Origin: an uncultured Lachnospiraceae bacterium
GTDB taxonomy: Bacteria > Bacillota > Clostridia > Lachnospirales > Lachnospiraceae
Direction: 5' to 3'
DNA: 54,050 nt
NCBI GenBank assembly: GCA_910587955.1
Contig: CAJUNN010000014.1
Span: forward strand, 1-54,050
Every line of letters starts with the position of its first letter. Position 1 is the first letter of the stretch. The notes beneath the pieces are model-generated. The model was not told the origin of the DNA and did no database searches. It saw only the letters and a list, made by a program, of their open reading frames with translations. Below are positions 7,492 to 16,831 of the stretch, piece by piece. The translations under genes and the position numbers were made by a program.

Positions 7492-8166
7492 ATGGAAACG
7501 GATACACTTGTGAATGACGCGCTTGTGAATATCAACGGAGAGCAGGTACCTACCCTGGAGATTCTGCTCATGCTGACTATTGTTTCCGTGCTGCCCTCCC
7601 TTCTGATTATGACGACCTCTTTTATGAGGACGATCATTATGCTTTCTTTTTTGAGAAATGCCATGGGAGTCCAGCAGAGTCCTCCCAATATGGTACTCAC
7701 GGGAATTGCGCTGTTTTTAACACTTTTTATAATGAGTCCGGTGATTGAGGAGATCAATGTGACGGCTTACCAGCCCTACCGGAATCAGGAGATTACCCAG
7801 GAAGAAGCCTGGACCAGGGCCCAGGTTCCTATGAAAAATTTTATGCTGAGGAATACGGAAGAGGATGCCTTGAACCTGTTTATGGACATCGGCAATGTGG
7901 AGGCTGTGGAAAATGAAGCGGACCTTCCTCTGACCGTAGTGATTCCCTCTTTTATGACCACGGAATTAAAACGGGCTTTTATGTCAGGTTTCCTGCTGTA
8001 TATCCCGTTTCTTTTGATAGATATTATTGTATCCAGTACCCTGATGTCCATGGGTATGGTAATGCTTCCGCCGGCTATGATTTCCCTGCCGTTTAAACTG
8101 CTTCTCTTTGTGACGGTAGACGGCTGGCAGCTTATGTTCTCCACCATTGTGAGAGGATTTAACTGA
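7492..8166 (+). CDS. fliP: Flagellar export gate protein FliP
   Basis: Core protein of the flagellar type III export gate (224 residues, about four membrane helices). Family motifs include LTIVSVLPSLLIMTTSF followed by MRTIIMLSFLRNAMGVQQSP, and later LLYIPFLLIDIIVSS with MGMVMLPP. There is no long cleavable signal peptide, as is common in Firmicute FliP. First of the compact fliPQR-flhBA set. Confidence 0.95.
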   Translation: METDTLVNDALVNINGEQVPTLEILLMLTIVSVLPSLLIMTTSFMRTIIMLSFLRNAMGVQQSPPNMVLTGIALFLTLFIMSPVIEEINVTAYQPYRNQEITQEEAWTRAQVPMKNFMLRNTEEDALNLFMDIGNVEAVENEADLPLTVVIPSFMTTELKRAFMSGFLLYIPFLLIDIIVSSTLMSMGMVMLPPAMISLPFKLLLFVTVDGWQLMFSTIVRGFN

Positions 8167-8183
8167 TAGAAAGGCAGGATGCT

Positions 8184-8447
8184 ATGACAAACGGCCAGGT
8201 TTCCGATTTGATGTATGAGGTTTTCGTAATGGCTATTCAGCTGGCAGGGCCGCCCCTTCTTTTGAGTATGCTCATCGGTATTTTGATCTCCATTATTCAG
8301 GCGGCGACACAGATTCATGAACAGACCCTGACCTTTGTGCCGAAGCTTTTGGTAATCGGGGTGGTTCTGGTGTTTACGGGAAGCGGAATGCTTGCAAATC
8401 TCCAGGATTTTACGATACGGATCTTTGAGCTCATACAGGCGGGATAA
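8184..8447 (+). CDS. fliQ: Flagellar export gate protein FliQ
   Basis: 87-residue protein with two membrane helices forming part of the export gate with FliP and FliR. The conserved GPPLLLSMLIGILISIIQAA followed by TQIHEQTLTFVPK is present and complete. It starts 17 bases after fliP. Confidence 0.94.
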   Translation: MTNGQVSDLMYEVFVMAIQLAGPPLLLSMLIGILISIIQAATQIHEQTLTFVPKLLVIGVVLVFTGSGMLANLQDFTIRIFELIQAG

Positions 8448-8468
8448 CCGGACAGAGGAGCCAGGAAG

Positions 8469-9239
8469 ATGTTGTTTTGGAATGATACCGCCCATGTAAT
8501 GCTTTTTTCCCTGATTGCCATGCGGATGACGGGATTTGTCTTTATGAATCCCATTCTCGGCAGAAAGAATATTCCCAACAATGTGAAGCTGGGGATGACC
8601 TTTGTGTTTACCCTTCTGGTCTATGCTTCTGCGGAGGGGACGGTCCAAGAGACGAGTTCCTCTTTTATTTATGGGTTTCTGCTTCTGAAGGAGTTTCTGG
8701 TAGGCTATGTGCTGGGCTATGTAATGTCCCTGTTCTTTTTTGTAATTACCCATGCGGGCAGCCTGATGGATTTTCAGATTGGCCTTTCCATGGCTATGGT
8801 TTATGACCCGGGGACCAATGCGCAGATTGCCCTTTCCGGAACTCTGTATCAGATTTTTTATACCCTGTTGTTTTTTGCAGTGGACGGTCATCTGGTTTTG
8901 ATGAAGATTCTTCTGACATCCGGTTCACTGGTTCCCTATGGAGAGGCCGCTTTCACCCAGGGCCTGTCGCTGGCAATCTTAGATTTGTTTAAAGAGTGCA
9001 TGGTGCTGGCCGTGCAATTTTCCTTTCCTATTATTGCTGTAGAGTTTCTGGTGCAGATCGCGGTAGGAATTATGATGAAAATGGCGCCTCAGGTGAATGT
9101 ATTTGTCATCAATATCCAGATTAAGCTGGCCATCGGCTTTTTTATGCTGATGGTGATGGTTTCGCCCATGAAGGCATGGCTGGAAGATCTGATGCACCAG
9201 ATGCTTCAGATCATGGGGGATTTTCTGACACTCTTGTAA
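8469..9239 (+). CDS. fliR: Flagellar export gate protein FliR
   Basis: Export-gate membrane protein of 256 residues with about six helices. Motifs: MRMTGFVFMNPILGRKNIP at the start, FLLLKEFLVGYVLGYVMS in the middle, and the late MKMAPQVNVFVINIQIKLAI. Separate from flhB, i.e. not the FliR-FlhB fusion seen in some Clostridium species. Confidence 0.94.
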   Translation: MLFWNDTAHVMLFSLIAMRMTGFVFMNPILGRKNIPNNVKLGMTFVFTLLVYASAEGTVQETSSSFIYGFLLLKEFLVGYVLGYVMSLFFFVITHAGSLMDFQIGLSMAMVYDPGTNAQIALSGTLYQIFYTLLFFAVDGHLVLMKILLTSGSLVPYGEAAFTQGLSLAILDLFKECMVLAVQFSFPIIAVEFLVQIAVGIMMKMAPQVNVFVINIQIKLAIGFFMLMVMVSPMKAWLEDLMHQMLQIMGDFLTLL

Positions 9240-9258
9240 TAAAGGAAGTGATGAATCC

Positions 9259-10320
9259 GTGGCAGGTGAAAAGACAGAAAAAGCCACACCAAAAAAGCGG
9301 AGAGACCAACGAAAAGAAGGTAATGTTTTCTTAAGCAAGGATATCATCACAGTGGTTTCCCTGCTGGGAAGTTTTTTCTGTCTCCAGCTTTTGTTTCCCA
9401 TGATATACCGGACCGTCCGGGATTGTATGATTCAGTTTATTGAATATGCAGGCATGTATCAGGAACTTGGGCAGAGCGACCTCCGGAATTTAAGCTTCCA
9501 GGCTGCGGTGGTGGTGGTGAAGGGAGCCCTTCCGCTTTTATTGATTGCCTGTGTGCTGGCAGTGCTGTCCACAGGAGTCCAGACAAAGTTTTTATTTGCA
9601 TCCAAAGCGTTTCAGCCCAAGCTGAGCAATCTTAACCCTTTAAGCGGTATTAAGAAGCTCTTTTCCTTCAAAAATGTGGTGGAGCTTTTAAAGGGAATTG
9701 TGAAAATCCTTCTGCTGGGCGTGATTCTTTATAATATACTAAAAGGAGAAATCTTCCAGTTAATCCGCACCTTACATATGGATGTGGCTGTCTCTACGGT
9801 CTATGTGCTGAAAAAAATCATGACCTTGGTTTTGCAGGTCAGCATGTATTTTACGGCTGTGGCGGCAGTTGACTATTTTTACCAGTGGTGGTCTTACGAA
9901 AAAAAGCTTAAAATGTCTAAAGACGAGGTGAAGGAAGAATTCAAACAGCTGGAGGGAAATCCGGAGATCAAAGGAAAGATCAAAGATATGCAGCGTCAGA
10001 GGGCCAGAGCCCGAATGATGCAGGCGGTTCCCACGGCGGATGTGATTATCCGAAATCCTACCCATTATGCGGTTGCGCTGCGGTACGATCCGGAAAAGGA
10101 TAACGCCCCCCGCCTGGTTGCGAAGGGACAGGATGAGCTGGCCCTGCGGATTGTGAAAATCGCTGAGGAGAATGACGTGACGGTGATTGAGAATAAACCT
10201 CTGGCAAGAGGAATCTACGCGGTTACGCCGCTGGATGCCGAGATACCGGGTGAGTACTACGGAGTGGTAGCCGAGATCCTGGTACAGGTATACAAGCTGA
10301 AAAATAAACAAGTGGTGTAA
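9259..10320 (+). CDS. flhB: Flagellar export switch protein FlhB
   Basis: Membrane protein of 353 residues that switches export from rod/hook to filament substrates. It starts at GTG: the frame GTG-GCA-GGT gives MAGEKTEKATPKKRRDQRKE, the typical FlhB start, while a nearby ATG (9251) is in another frame. Four membrane helices precede a cytoplasmic domain with the autocleavage site NPTH in IRNPTHYAVALRY, followed by the usual ending with PLARGIYAV. Confidence 0.95.
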   Translation: MAGEKTEKATPKKRRDQRKEGNVFLSKDIITVVSLLGSFFCLQLLFPMIYRTVRDCMIQFIEYAGMYQELGQSDLRNLSFQAAVVVVKGALPLLLIACVLAVLSTGVQTKFLFASKAFQPKLSNLNPLSGIKKLFSFKNVVELLKGIVKILLLGVILYNILKGEIFQLIRTLHMDVAVSTVYVLKKIMTLVLQVSMYFTAVAAVDYFYQWWSYEKKLKMSKDEVKEEFKQLEGNPEIKGKIKDMQRQRARARMMQAVPTADVIIRNPTHYAVALRYDPEKDNAPRLVAKGQDELALRIVKIAEENDVTVIENKPLARGIYAVTPLDAEIPGEYYGVVAEILVQVYKLKNKQVV

Positions 10321-10323
10321 ATC

Positions 10324-12402
10324 ATGAAAAACGTGAAAAAATTTCTCTATAGCGCAGTTTCGCTGGCTGTTGTAGCCATTGTACTGCTTTTGATAATTCC
10401 ATTAAATCCATTTTTGATGGATGTAATGATTATATTGAATATATCCCTGGCTATGATCATTCTTTTGATCAGCATGAATATCCGGGAAGCCCTGGAATTT
10501 TCTATTTTTCCTTCCCTTTTGCTGATCACCACCCTGTTCCGTCTGGCTCTTAACGTTTCTTCCACCAGAAACATTCTGACCAATCAGGGACAGTCAGGAC
10601 AGGTAATCCAGGCCTTTGGTGACTTTGTACTCCAGGGAAATGTAGTGGTTGGATTTATTATCTATATCATCATCGTCCTGGTGCAGTTTATTGTTATCAC
10701 CAAGGGTGCTGAGCGAGTGGCAGAAGTTGCCGCCAGATTTACCCTGGATGCTATGCCTGGTAAGCAGATGGCTATCGACGCGGATTTGAGCTCCGGCCTT
10801 ATCAATGAGCAGGAAGCCAAATTCCGCCGGAATAAGATCCAGAAGGAAGCCGACTTCTACGGAGCCATGGATGGTGCCACCAAGATTGTAAAGGGCGATT
10901 CCATAATGTCCCTGATTATGACCTTGGTAAACTTTGTGGGAGGCGTTATCATCGGTCTGGTCCAGGGAGGCATGGAGTTTACGGAAGTGCTTTCCGTCTA
11001 CTCCATTGCTACAGTAGGTGACGGTCTGGTATCCCAGATTCCGGCGCTTCTGATTTCTACGGCTACCGGTATGATTGTGACCCGGTCCGTATCCGAGGGC
11101 AGCTTAAACGAAGACGTTTCCAAGCAGTTTATGGCCCAGCCCTTCTCCATTATGGCGGGCGGAATGGCCATGCTGGTTATGGCTATGGTGCCGGGAATGC
11201 CCAAGTTCCAGATGATTGTCATCGGTGCAGGGCTGATCGGCGGCGGCTGGCAGCTGGGACGCCGGATAGAAGCCATGGGAACCGGGGCTTTTGCAGAGGA
11301 CCAGAAGGAGGAGATGATTCCCGAAGAGGGTCAGCCCATCACCGAGGAAGAGTACTACAAAGATATCAACAATGTATATTCTCTCATCGGCGTGGAGGCC
11401 ATCGAGATGGAATTCGGCTACAGCCTGATTCCCCTGGTGGATGAGTCAAGCGGCGGAAAGATGATCAACCGGATTGTGATTTTCCGCAGGCAGTATGCCC
11501 AGGAGATGGGACTTGTGATTCCCTCCATCCGCCTAAGGGACAGCTCCAGCCTGAACACCAACCAGTATGTGGTGAAGATCAAGGGAGAGGAAGTGGCCAG
11601 AGGAGAGATTCTGGTAGATTACTATCTGGCTCTGGAGCCGGTGAACCCAACCAAGGAAATCGACGGCATCGATACCATCGAGCCGGCCTACGGAATTCCC
11701 GGCAAATGGATCAGTATCGATAAGAAAGAGATGGCGGAGATCTACGGCTACACGGTCATCGATCCCCTGTCCGTTATGCTTACCCATCTGTCAGAGACCG
11801 TGAAGAAACACGCCTACGAACTTCTGAGCCGCCAGGAGGTGGTCCAGCTGGTGGAAAATGTGAAGCAGGATGCGCCTCAGCTGGTGGAGGAGCTCTTCCC
11901 AAATATCATTTCCTACGGAGTGTTCCAGAAGATTCTGACCAATCTTCTCAAGGAAGGCATTCCCATCAAGGATATGGAAACGATTATGGAGACTATCGCC
12001 GATTCGTCTATGACGGTGAAGGATATGGAGACCATTACGGAACATATCCGTGCGGCCTTGAAACGGACTATCACAAGAAAGTTCTGCGAGGGCGGCGTCA
12101 TGCGGGTGATTACCCTGAGCGCGGATCTGGAAAAGAGTATTATCACCAGCCTGACCAAGGGAGAGCAGGGCATGTACTTAGCCTTAAGCCCGGATTTGAT
12201 GCAGAGCATCATTCAGCAGCTTGGGGATGAGATCAAGAAGTTCCAGGAGCTGTCCCAGGACCCCATCGTCCTGACCAGCCAGGTAGTCCGGCAGCATTTC
12301 TATCATTTGATAGAACAGTTTTATCCGAATGTTTATGTGCTGTCCTTTAACGAGATCAGCAATAATATACAGATACAGGCAGTAGGAAATATTGGCGCAT
12401 AA
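10324..12402 (+). CDS. flhA: Flagellar export protein FlhA
   Basis: Large export-gate protein of 692 residues that docks chaperone-substrate complexes. About eight membrane helices fill the first 300 residues, with the family motif FRLALNVSSTRNIL and the conserved cytoplasmic loop (TLDAMPGKQMAIDADL then NEQEAKFRR). The C-terminal cytoplasmic domain ends with VYVLSFNEI. It follows flhB by 3 bases and precedes fliA by 11; no flhF or flhG lies between. Confidence 0.96.
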   Translation: MKNVKKFLYSAVSLAVVAIVLLLIIPLNPFLMDVMIILNISLAMIILLISMNIREALEFSIFPSLLLITTLFRLALNVSSTRNILTNQGQSGQVIQAFGDFVLQGNVVVGFIIYIIIVLVQFIVITKGAERVAEVAARFTLDAMPGKQMAIDADLSSGLINEQEAKFRRNKIQKEADFYGAMDGATKIVKGDSIMSLIMTLVNFVGGVIIGLVQGGMEFTEVLSVYSIATVGDGLVSQIPALLISTATGMIVTRSVSEGSLNEDVSKQFMAQPFSIMAGGMAMLVMAMVPGMPKFQMIVIGAGLIGGGWQLGRRIEAMGTGAFAEDQKEEMIPEEGQPITEEEYYKDINNVYSLIGVEAIEMEFGYSLIPLVDESSGGKMINRIVIFRRQYAQEMGLVIPSIRLRDSSSLNTNQYVVKIKGEEVARGEILVDYYLALEPVNPTKEIDGIDTIEPAYGIPGKWISIDKKEMAEIYGYTVIDPLSVMLTHLSETVKKHAYELLSRQEVVQLVENVKQDAPQLVEELFPNIISYGVFQKILTNLLKEGIPIKDMETIMETIADSSMTVKDMETITEHIRAALKRTITRKFCEGGVMRVITLSADLEKSIITSLTKGEQGMYLALSPDLMQSIIQQLGDEIKKFQELSQDPIVLTSQVVRQHFYHLIEQFYPNVYVLSFNEISNNIQIQAVGNIGA

Positions 12403-12413
12403 AGGGAAAAAAC

Positions 12414-13196
12414 ATGCAGAAGGAATTAAGCAGTCTGACCAACGAAGAGCTTTTAACTGAATACCAGAGAACCGGGAAGCTTGACGTGAAGCAGGAGCTG
12501 GTGATGCGCTATGTCTATATTGTGAAGAGTATCGCCATCCAGATGCGGGACGTTTACATCAGCTTTGCACAGATCGAAGATATCGTAAATGAGGGGGTTC
12601 TGGTGATTATGAGCGCCCTGGATAAGTTCGATCCGGAAAAAAATGTAAAATTTGAGACGTATATCTCCAAGCGGATTAAGGGAATGGTTATCGATATGGC
12701 CAGAAAGCAGGACTGGATTCCAAGAAGTGTGAGAAAAAACGCAAGAGATATTGATGAAGTGACCACAAAGCTGTATAATGAGCTGGGAAGGTATCCCACA
12801 CCGGAAGAAGTGGCGGGATATTTACATATGAGTGTGGAGAAGTACCAGGAGGCTCAGCGGAAAACCACCCTCTACAATGTGCTCTCCCTGGATCTGGTTC
12901 TGGATGAGGGGAGCGAGAATAAGAGGAGCGTTTACCTTCCCTCCAGGGATGAGGATGAGCAGCCGGAGCTGAATTTTCTGAAACGGGAATCGGGAAAGAT
13001 TCTGGCAGAAGGAATTAAGGCTTTGAAGGAGAACGAACAGCTTGTAATCTCCATGTACTATGTAGATGAGCTGAATATGAAGCAGATTGCGGAGGTTCTC
13101 TCCGTGAGCGAGCCGAGAGTATCGCAGATTCACGCCAACGCGGTGAAGAAGCTGAAAACCTATCTTCAGAAAGAATATGGAGAGGAGAAGAGATAG
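12414..13196 (+). CDS. fliA: Flagellar sigma factor FliA (SigD type)
   Basis: Sigma-28 family factor of 260 residues that directs RNA polymerase to late motility genes. Region 2 is seen in FAQIEDIVNEGVLVIMSALD and KFETYISKRIKGMVIDMARK with the following QDWIPRSVR; region 3 in LGRYPTPEEVAGYL; region 4 in MKQIAEVLSVSEPRVSQIHA. FliA-type promoters are visible upstream of fliD (19807-19833), at 32184-32209 and, on the minus strand, at 34105-34131. Confidence 0.95.
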   Translation: MQKELSSLTNEELLTEYQRTGKLDVKQELVMRYVYIVKSIAIQMRDVYISFAQIEDIVNEGVLVIMSALDKFDPEKNVKFETYISKRIKGMVIDMARKQDWIPRSVRKNARDIDEVTTKLYNELGRYPTPEEVAGYLHMSVEKYQEAQRKTTLYNVLSLDLVLDEGSENKRSVYLPSRDEDEQPELNFLKRESGKILAEGIKALKENEQLVISMYYVDELNMKQIAEVLSVSEPRVSQIHANAVKKLKTYLQKEYGEEKR

Positions 13197-13952
13197 ATGT
13201 TTCAGGGATTTTATACACTGGGGTCTACTATGATTTCCCAGAACCGGAATTTAAATGTTATCAGCAACAATATGGCCAACGCGGCTACCACAGGGTACAA
13301 GAGCGATCAGTATATCTCCAGTACCTTCCGGGAGGAGATGCTCTACCGGAGCGGAAACATTACGCCCGACAAGAGAAGCCCCATCGGGAACACAGCCATG
13401 ATACAGGCTACCAACGCCCGTGTAACCAACTATGAGCAGGGTGGTCTTGAGCCTACGGAGATGCCTCTGGATCTGGCTATCAACGGCCAGGGCTTCTTTG
13501 TGATTCAGAAAGGGGAGGACCTGGTGTACAGCCGGAACGGTTCCTTTATCACGGATGACGAAGGGTATCTGGCGCTCCCAAGCGTGGGCCGCGTTATGGG
13601 GACGAATGGCCCCATTTTTCTGGAGACAGATGCAGTGGCGGTGGATGCCAACGGCATTATCCGGAATGAGGATACGGGAGAAATCTACGGAACCTTGCAG
13701 ATTGTAGATTTTGAGGATTACGCGGCGCTGGTAAAGGGCGATAACGGGACCTTTACCGCAGGGGAAGACGCCGTGGAGCAGGAGCCGGTGCTTGAGGTGG
13801 TGCAGGGAATGCTGGAGCGTTCCAACACCTCTATGGTGGAGGAGATGACCTCCATGATTGCGGCCCAGCGGTCTCTTCAGGCGGCAGCCCAGCTCATTAA
13901 GATGTACGACCAGCTGGACGGCAAGACTGTAAATATCGGAAGCATGAGCTGA
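13197..13952 (+). CDS. flgF: Flagellar rod/hook-basal body protein, FlgF/FlgG family
   Basis: A 251-residue distal-rod family protein. The N-terminus carries GSTMISQNRNLNVISNNMAN then TTGYK; the centre has AINGQGFFVIQ and VYSRNGSF; the C-terminus has ERSNTSMVEEMTSMIAAQRS and LQAAAQLIKMYD. The ATG directly abuts the fliA stop codon. Two FlgF/FlgG-like genes occur in tandem, equivalent to flhO-flhP of Bacillus; which one is the true FlgG cannot be decided by reading. Confidence 0.85.
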   Translation: MFQGFYTLGSTMISQNRNLNVISNNMANAATTGYKSDQYISSTFREEMLYRSGNITPDKRSPIGNTAMIQATNARVTNYEQGGLEPTEMPLDLAINGQGFFVIQKGEDLVYSRNGSFITDDEGYLALPSVGRVMGTNGPIFLETDAVAVDANGIIRNEDTGEIYGTLQIVDFEDYAALVKGDNGTFTAGEDAVEQEPVLEVVQGMLERSNTSMVEEMTSMIAAQRSLQAAAQLIKMYDQLDGKTVNIGSMS

Positions 13953-13986
13953 TTTTCAGCATAAAAGTTAAAGGAGAAAAGAGAGC

Positions 13987-14715
13987 ATGTATTCATCATT
14001 TTATGCAGCGGCGGTGGGCGCCATGGGACAGCAGGCAAAACTGGACGTGGTTTCCAACAACCTGGCAAACATCAATACGGCAGGTTATAAGGCCAAAGTG
14101 GGAGCGTTTCAGGACTTGATGTATTATAACCTGAATAACTTCCGGGGCGACGAGACCAGCATCCAGGCCGGAACGGGAATCCGGCTGGAAAAGGCAGATA
14201 CCAATTTTAATCCGGTAGGCTTTGAGATCACGGAGCGGGAATATGATTTTGCCATTCGGACCGAGGGCTTTTTTATGCTCCAGAATCCTGCCAACGGTGA
14301 GATTACTTATACAAGAAACGGCCGCTTCAGTCTTTCCCAGAGAGGAGATGAATTTTATCTGGTCAATGATTCCGGAAAGCTGGTGCTTGACCGGAACCAG
14401 AATCCCATCCGGCTTACGGGAAACGTGTCTGAGGGAGAGGAGCCGGGGCTTTCGGCTCAGCCCGCTGTGTACGATTTCCGCATTAAGAACGGAATGCAGA
14501 ATGTGGGAGACAATGAATATATGCCGGTGGAGAAAAACGGGGAGCCCGTTTTGACGGAGGAACTGGCCCTTCAGCGGGCCCTGGAGATGTCGGGAACGGA
14601 TTTAGCCATGGATCTGGTCCGCATGATTGAGAGCCAGCGGGCGTTTTCCTATGCCCTGAAGATGGTTCAGACTTCGGATGAAGTGGTGCAGACCGTCAAC
14701 GGACTCCGGGCGTAG
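13987..14715 (+). CDS. flgG: Flagellar rod/hook-basal body protein, FlgG/FlgF family
   Basis: Second of the tandem rod-family proteins (242 residues). N-terminal motif: FYAAAVGAMGQQAKLDVVSN, NLANINTAGYKAK; middle: IRTEGFFMLQN and YTRNGRFSL; C-terminal: DLAMDLVRMIESQRAFSYAL. It diverges from the neighbour in the middle domain, which suggests separate roles rather than redundancy. Naming is by family only. Confidence 0.83.
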   Translation: MYSSFYAAAVGAMGQQAKLDVVSNNLANINTAGYKAKVGAFQDLMYYNLNNFRGDETSIQAGTGIRLEKADTNFNPVGFEITEREYDFAIRTEGFFMLQNPANGEITYTRNGRFSLSQRGDEFYLVNDSGKLVLDRNQNPIRLTGNVSEGEEPGLSAQPAVYDFRIKNGMQNVGDNEYMPVEKNGEPVLTEELALQRALEMSGTDLAMDLVRMIESQRAFSYALKMVQTSDEVVQTVNGLRA

Positions 14716-14754
14716 TGAAAGGCTTACTTTGGTAGGGCGGAAAGGCAGGAATGT

Positions 14755-15381
14755 ATGGCAATACAACGGTTTGAGGATATGGAAAATCACGAAATTGATG
14801 TGTTCCGGGAGATCGGGAGCATCGGTATAGGAAATGCGGCGACGGCCTTGTCCCAGGTTTTGGGCGTGAAGGTGAGTATGAAGCTTCCGCGGGTTTCCAT
14901 AGAAGGATATAACGAAGCGGTTGCGCTGATTGGGGATCCGGAAGAGATTGTGGCGGCGGTTCTGGTGGAGATGAGCGGGGATGTGAGAGGCATCATGCTC
15001 TATATGCTGAAGCTGGATTTTATCAACGCCATCCTGGGACGCCTGATGGGAAAATACATCGACGATTACAGCCAGATTGACGAGCTTTCGGCGTCGGCTC
15101 TGGAAGAGACGGGAAATATCATTATTTCTTCCTACGTCAACGCTATTACAAAGCTGGCAGACATAGAAGTACCCTTGTCCGTGCCGTCTGTAGCCGTAAA
15201 TATGCTGGGGGGGATTTTAAGTGTTCCCATTTCCATGTTTGGCGAGGTTACGGATAAGCTTATGCTGATTCAGGGCGAATTTTTAATTGGAGACACGCAG
15301 TTAAAAGGGGAGCTGTTGCTTCTTCCGGATATTGAATCCTTAAATTTCCTTATGAAGAAGTTGGGAGTTGCGAAAAGCTGA
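14755..15381 (+). CDS. cheC: CheY-P phosphatase CheC
   Basis: Chemotaxis adaptation protein of 208 residues that dephosphorylates CheY-P and binds CheD. It has the CheC duplication. The second active site is intact: S114, E118, N121 and P144 fit S-x3-E-x2-N-x22-P. The first site has D15, E19 and P45 but Ser at position 22 where Asn is expected (REIGS). One working site is probably enough for activity. cheD overlaps by one base (TGATG), so the two are probably translated in a coupled way, fitting their complex. Confidence 0.93.
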   Translation: MAIQRFEDMENHEIDVFREIGSIGIGNAATALSQVLGVKVSMKLPRVSIEGYNEAVALIGDPEEIVAAVLVEMSGDVRGIMLYMLKLDFINAILGRLMGKYIDDYSQIDELSASALEETGNIIISSYVNAITKLADIEVPLSVPSVAVNMLGGILSVPISMFGEVTDKLMLIQGEFLIGDTQLKGELLLLPDIESLNFLMKKLGVAKS

Positions 15382-15863
15382 TGGAAAAAAAGTTGGTAGT
15401 GGGAATCGGAGACATGAAGCTTGGGCGGCAGGAGGGAACCATCATTACCTATGCGCTGGGTTCCTGCGTGGGCATTGCTTTGTATGATCCGATGATCAAA
15501 CTGGGAGCACTCGTCCATATTATGCTCCCGGAGAGGGCAAACGAATCGGACGGTAATATTTTTAAATATGCGGATACAGGCCTTCGGGAAACCTTCCGCA
15601 AACTATACGCATACGGGGCTTCCAAGCACCGGCTGACGGCAAAAATTGCAGGCGGAGCCAAGATGTTCGAGATGAAGGGGGGAAGCTCCCTGGGAAATAT
15701 CGGAGAACGGAATGCCCAGAATGTGAAGCGGGTTCTGATGCAGGAGGGAATCCGCATTGTGAAAGAAGATTTGGGAGCAAATTATGCCAGGACCATGTCT
15801 CTGGATCTGGAAAATGGCATGGTAATCATTAAAACCTTCGGAAGACCGGAGCTGAAGATGTAA
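15381..15863 (+). CDS. cheD: Chemoreceptor glutamine deamidase CheD
   Basis: 160-residue enzyme that deamidates receptor glutamines and stimulates CheC. The Cys/His/Thr catalytic set is visible: T23, C29 in YALGSCVGIALYD and H46 in LVHIMLPE. FKYADTGL and GGAKMF are other family features. Likely targets include the two receptors encoded at 26806 and 28642. CheA, CheW, CheB and CheR are not in this window. Confidence 0.93.
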   Translation: MEKKLVVGIGDMKLGRQEGTIITYALGSCVGIALYDPMIKLGALVHIMLPERANESDGNIFKYADTGLRETFRKLYAYGASKHRLTAKIAGGAKMFEMKGGSSLGNIGERNAQNVKRVLMQEGIRIVKEDLGANYARTMSLDLENGMVIIKTFGRPELKM

Positions 15864-15910
15864 TAGGAACGGAAAGACCAGAAAGAACAGAGATAAAGGA
15901 GGGGCTATAC

Positions 15911-16831
15911 ATGGCAGAAACAGAAATTTTATTGGAATCGGGGACAAATGAGATCGAGGTCATGCAGTTTACCATCAACGACGAGCTGTACGGCATCAAC
16001 GTCGCAAAGGTAAAAGAGATTATGATGTCGGATAAGGTGAAACCTATTCCACATGCACATGAGGCGGTGGAGGGAATTTTCAAACCCCGGGAGATTCTGC
16101 TGACAGTGGTAGATCTTCCCAAATATCTTATGGGCGGCGAATGTGAAAAGCATCCCAGGGATTTGTTTATTATCACGAATTTCAACAAGCTTCACATTGC
16201 ATTCCGGGTACACAGCGTGGTGGGAATCAGCCGGATTTCCTGGGAGGATATCCAGAAGCCGGACGATACCATCAGCAACGGCAAGGAAGGTGTATCCACA
16301 GGAATTGCCCAGTGCGGCGGCGAGCTTGTAACCATTCTGGACTTTGAAAAGATTGTAACGGAGATTGCTCCGGAGACGGGAATCCAGGTAAATGAAATCG
16401 AGCTTCTGGGGGATCGTCCCAGATGCGATACGCCCATTCTTCTGGCAGAAGATTCCGTGCTTTTGGCTACCATGATCCGGGAATCTTTAAGCAAAGCAGG
16501 CTTTACCAATGTAAAGAGCTTTAACAACGGCAGAGAAGCCTGGGATTATCTCTGTACGGTCCGGGATGCGGAAGATCTCTTCTCCGAAGTGAGTCTGATT
16601 ATTACGGATATTGAGATGCCGGAGATGGATGGACACCGCCTCACCAAGCTGGTAAAATCGGACGATAAGCTGGGAAAACTTCCCTTGATTATCTTCTCCT
16701 CCCTGATCAACGAGGAGATGCACCTGAAGGGAAAACAGCTGGGAGCGGATGAACAGCTTTCCAAGCCCGAGATCAAGCACCTGGTAGAGGTTATTGACCA
16801 CCTGCTGGAAAGGACAAAGATTCATGGATAA
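15911..16831 (+). CDS. cheV: Chemotaxis coupling protein CheV (CheW-receiver fusion)
   Basis: 306-residue adaptor. The CheW-like domain covers about residues 10-165 (MQFTINDELYGINVAKVKEI), and a receiver domain covers about 175-300, with the phosphoacceptor in LIITDIEMPEMDG and the lysine in QLSKPE. It couples receptors to CheA and can be tuned by phosphorylation. A GGAGGGG ribosome binding site precedes the ATG. No separate cheW is in the window, so this may be a main coupler here. Confidence 0.92.
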   Translation: MAETEILLESGTNEIEVMQFTINDELYGINVAKVKEIMMSDKVKPIPHAHEAVEGIFKPREILLTVVDLPKYLMGGECEKHPRDLFIITNFNKLHIAFRVHSVVGISRISWEDIQKPDDTISNGKEGVSTGIAQCGGELVTILDFEKIVTEIAPETGIQVNEIELLGDRPRCDTPILLAEDSVLLATMIRESLSKAGFTNVKSFNNGREAWDYLCTVRDAEDLFSEVSLIITDIEMPEMDGHRLTKLVKSDDKLGKLPLIIFSSLINEEMHLKGKQLGADEQLSKPEIKHLVEVIDHLLERTKIHG

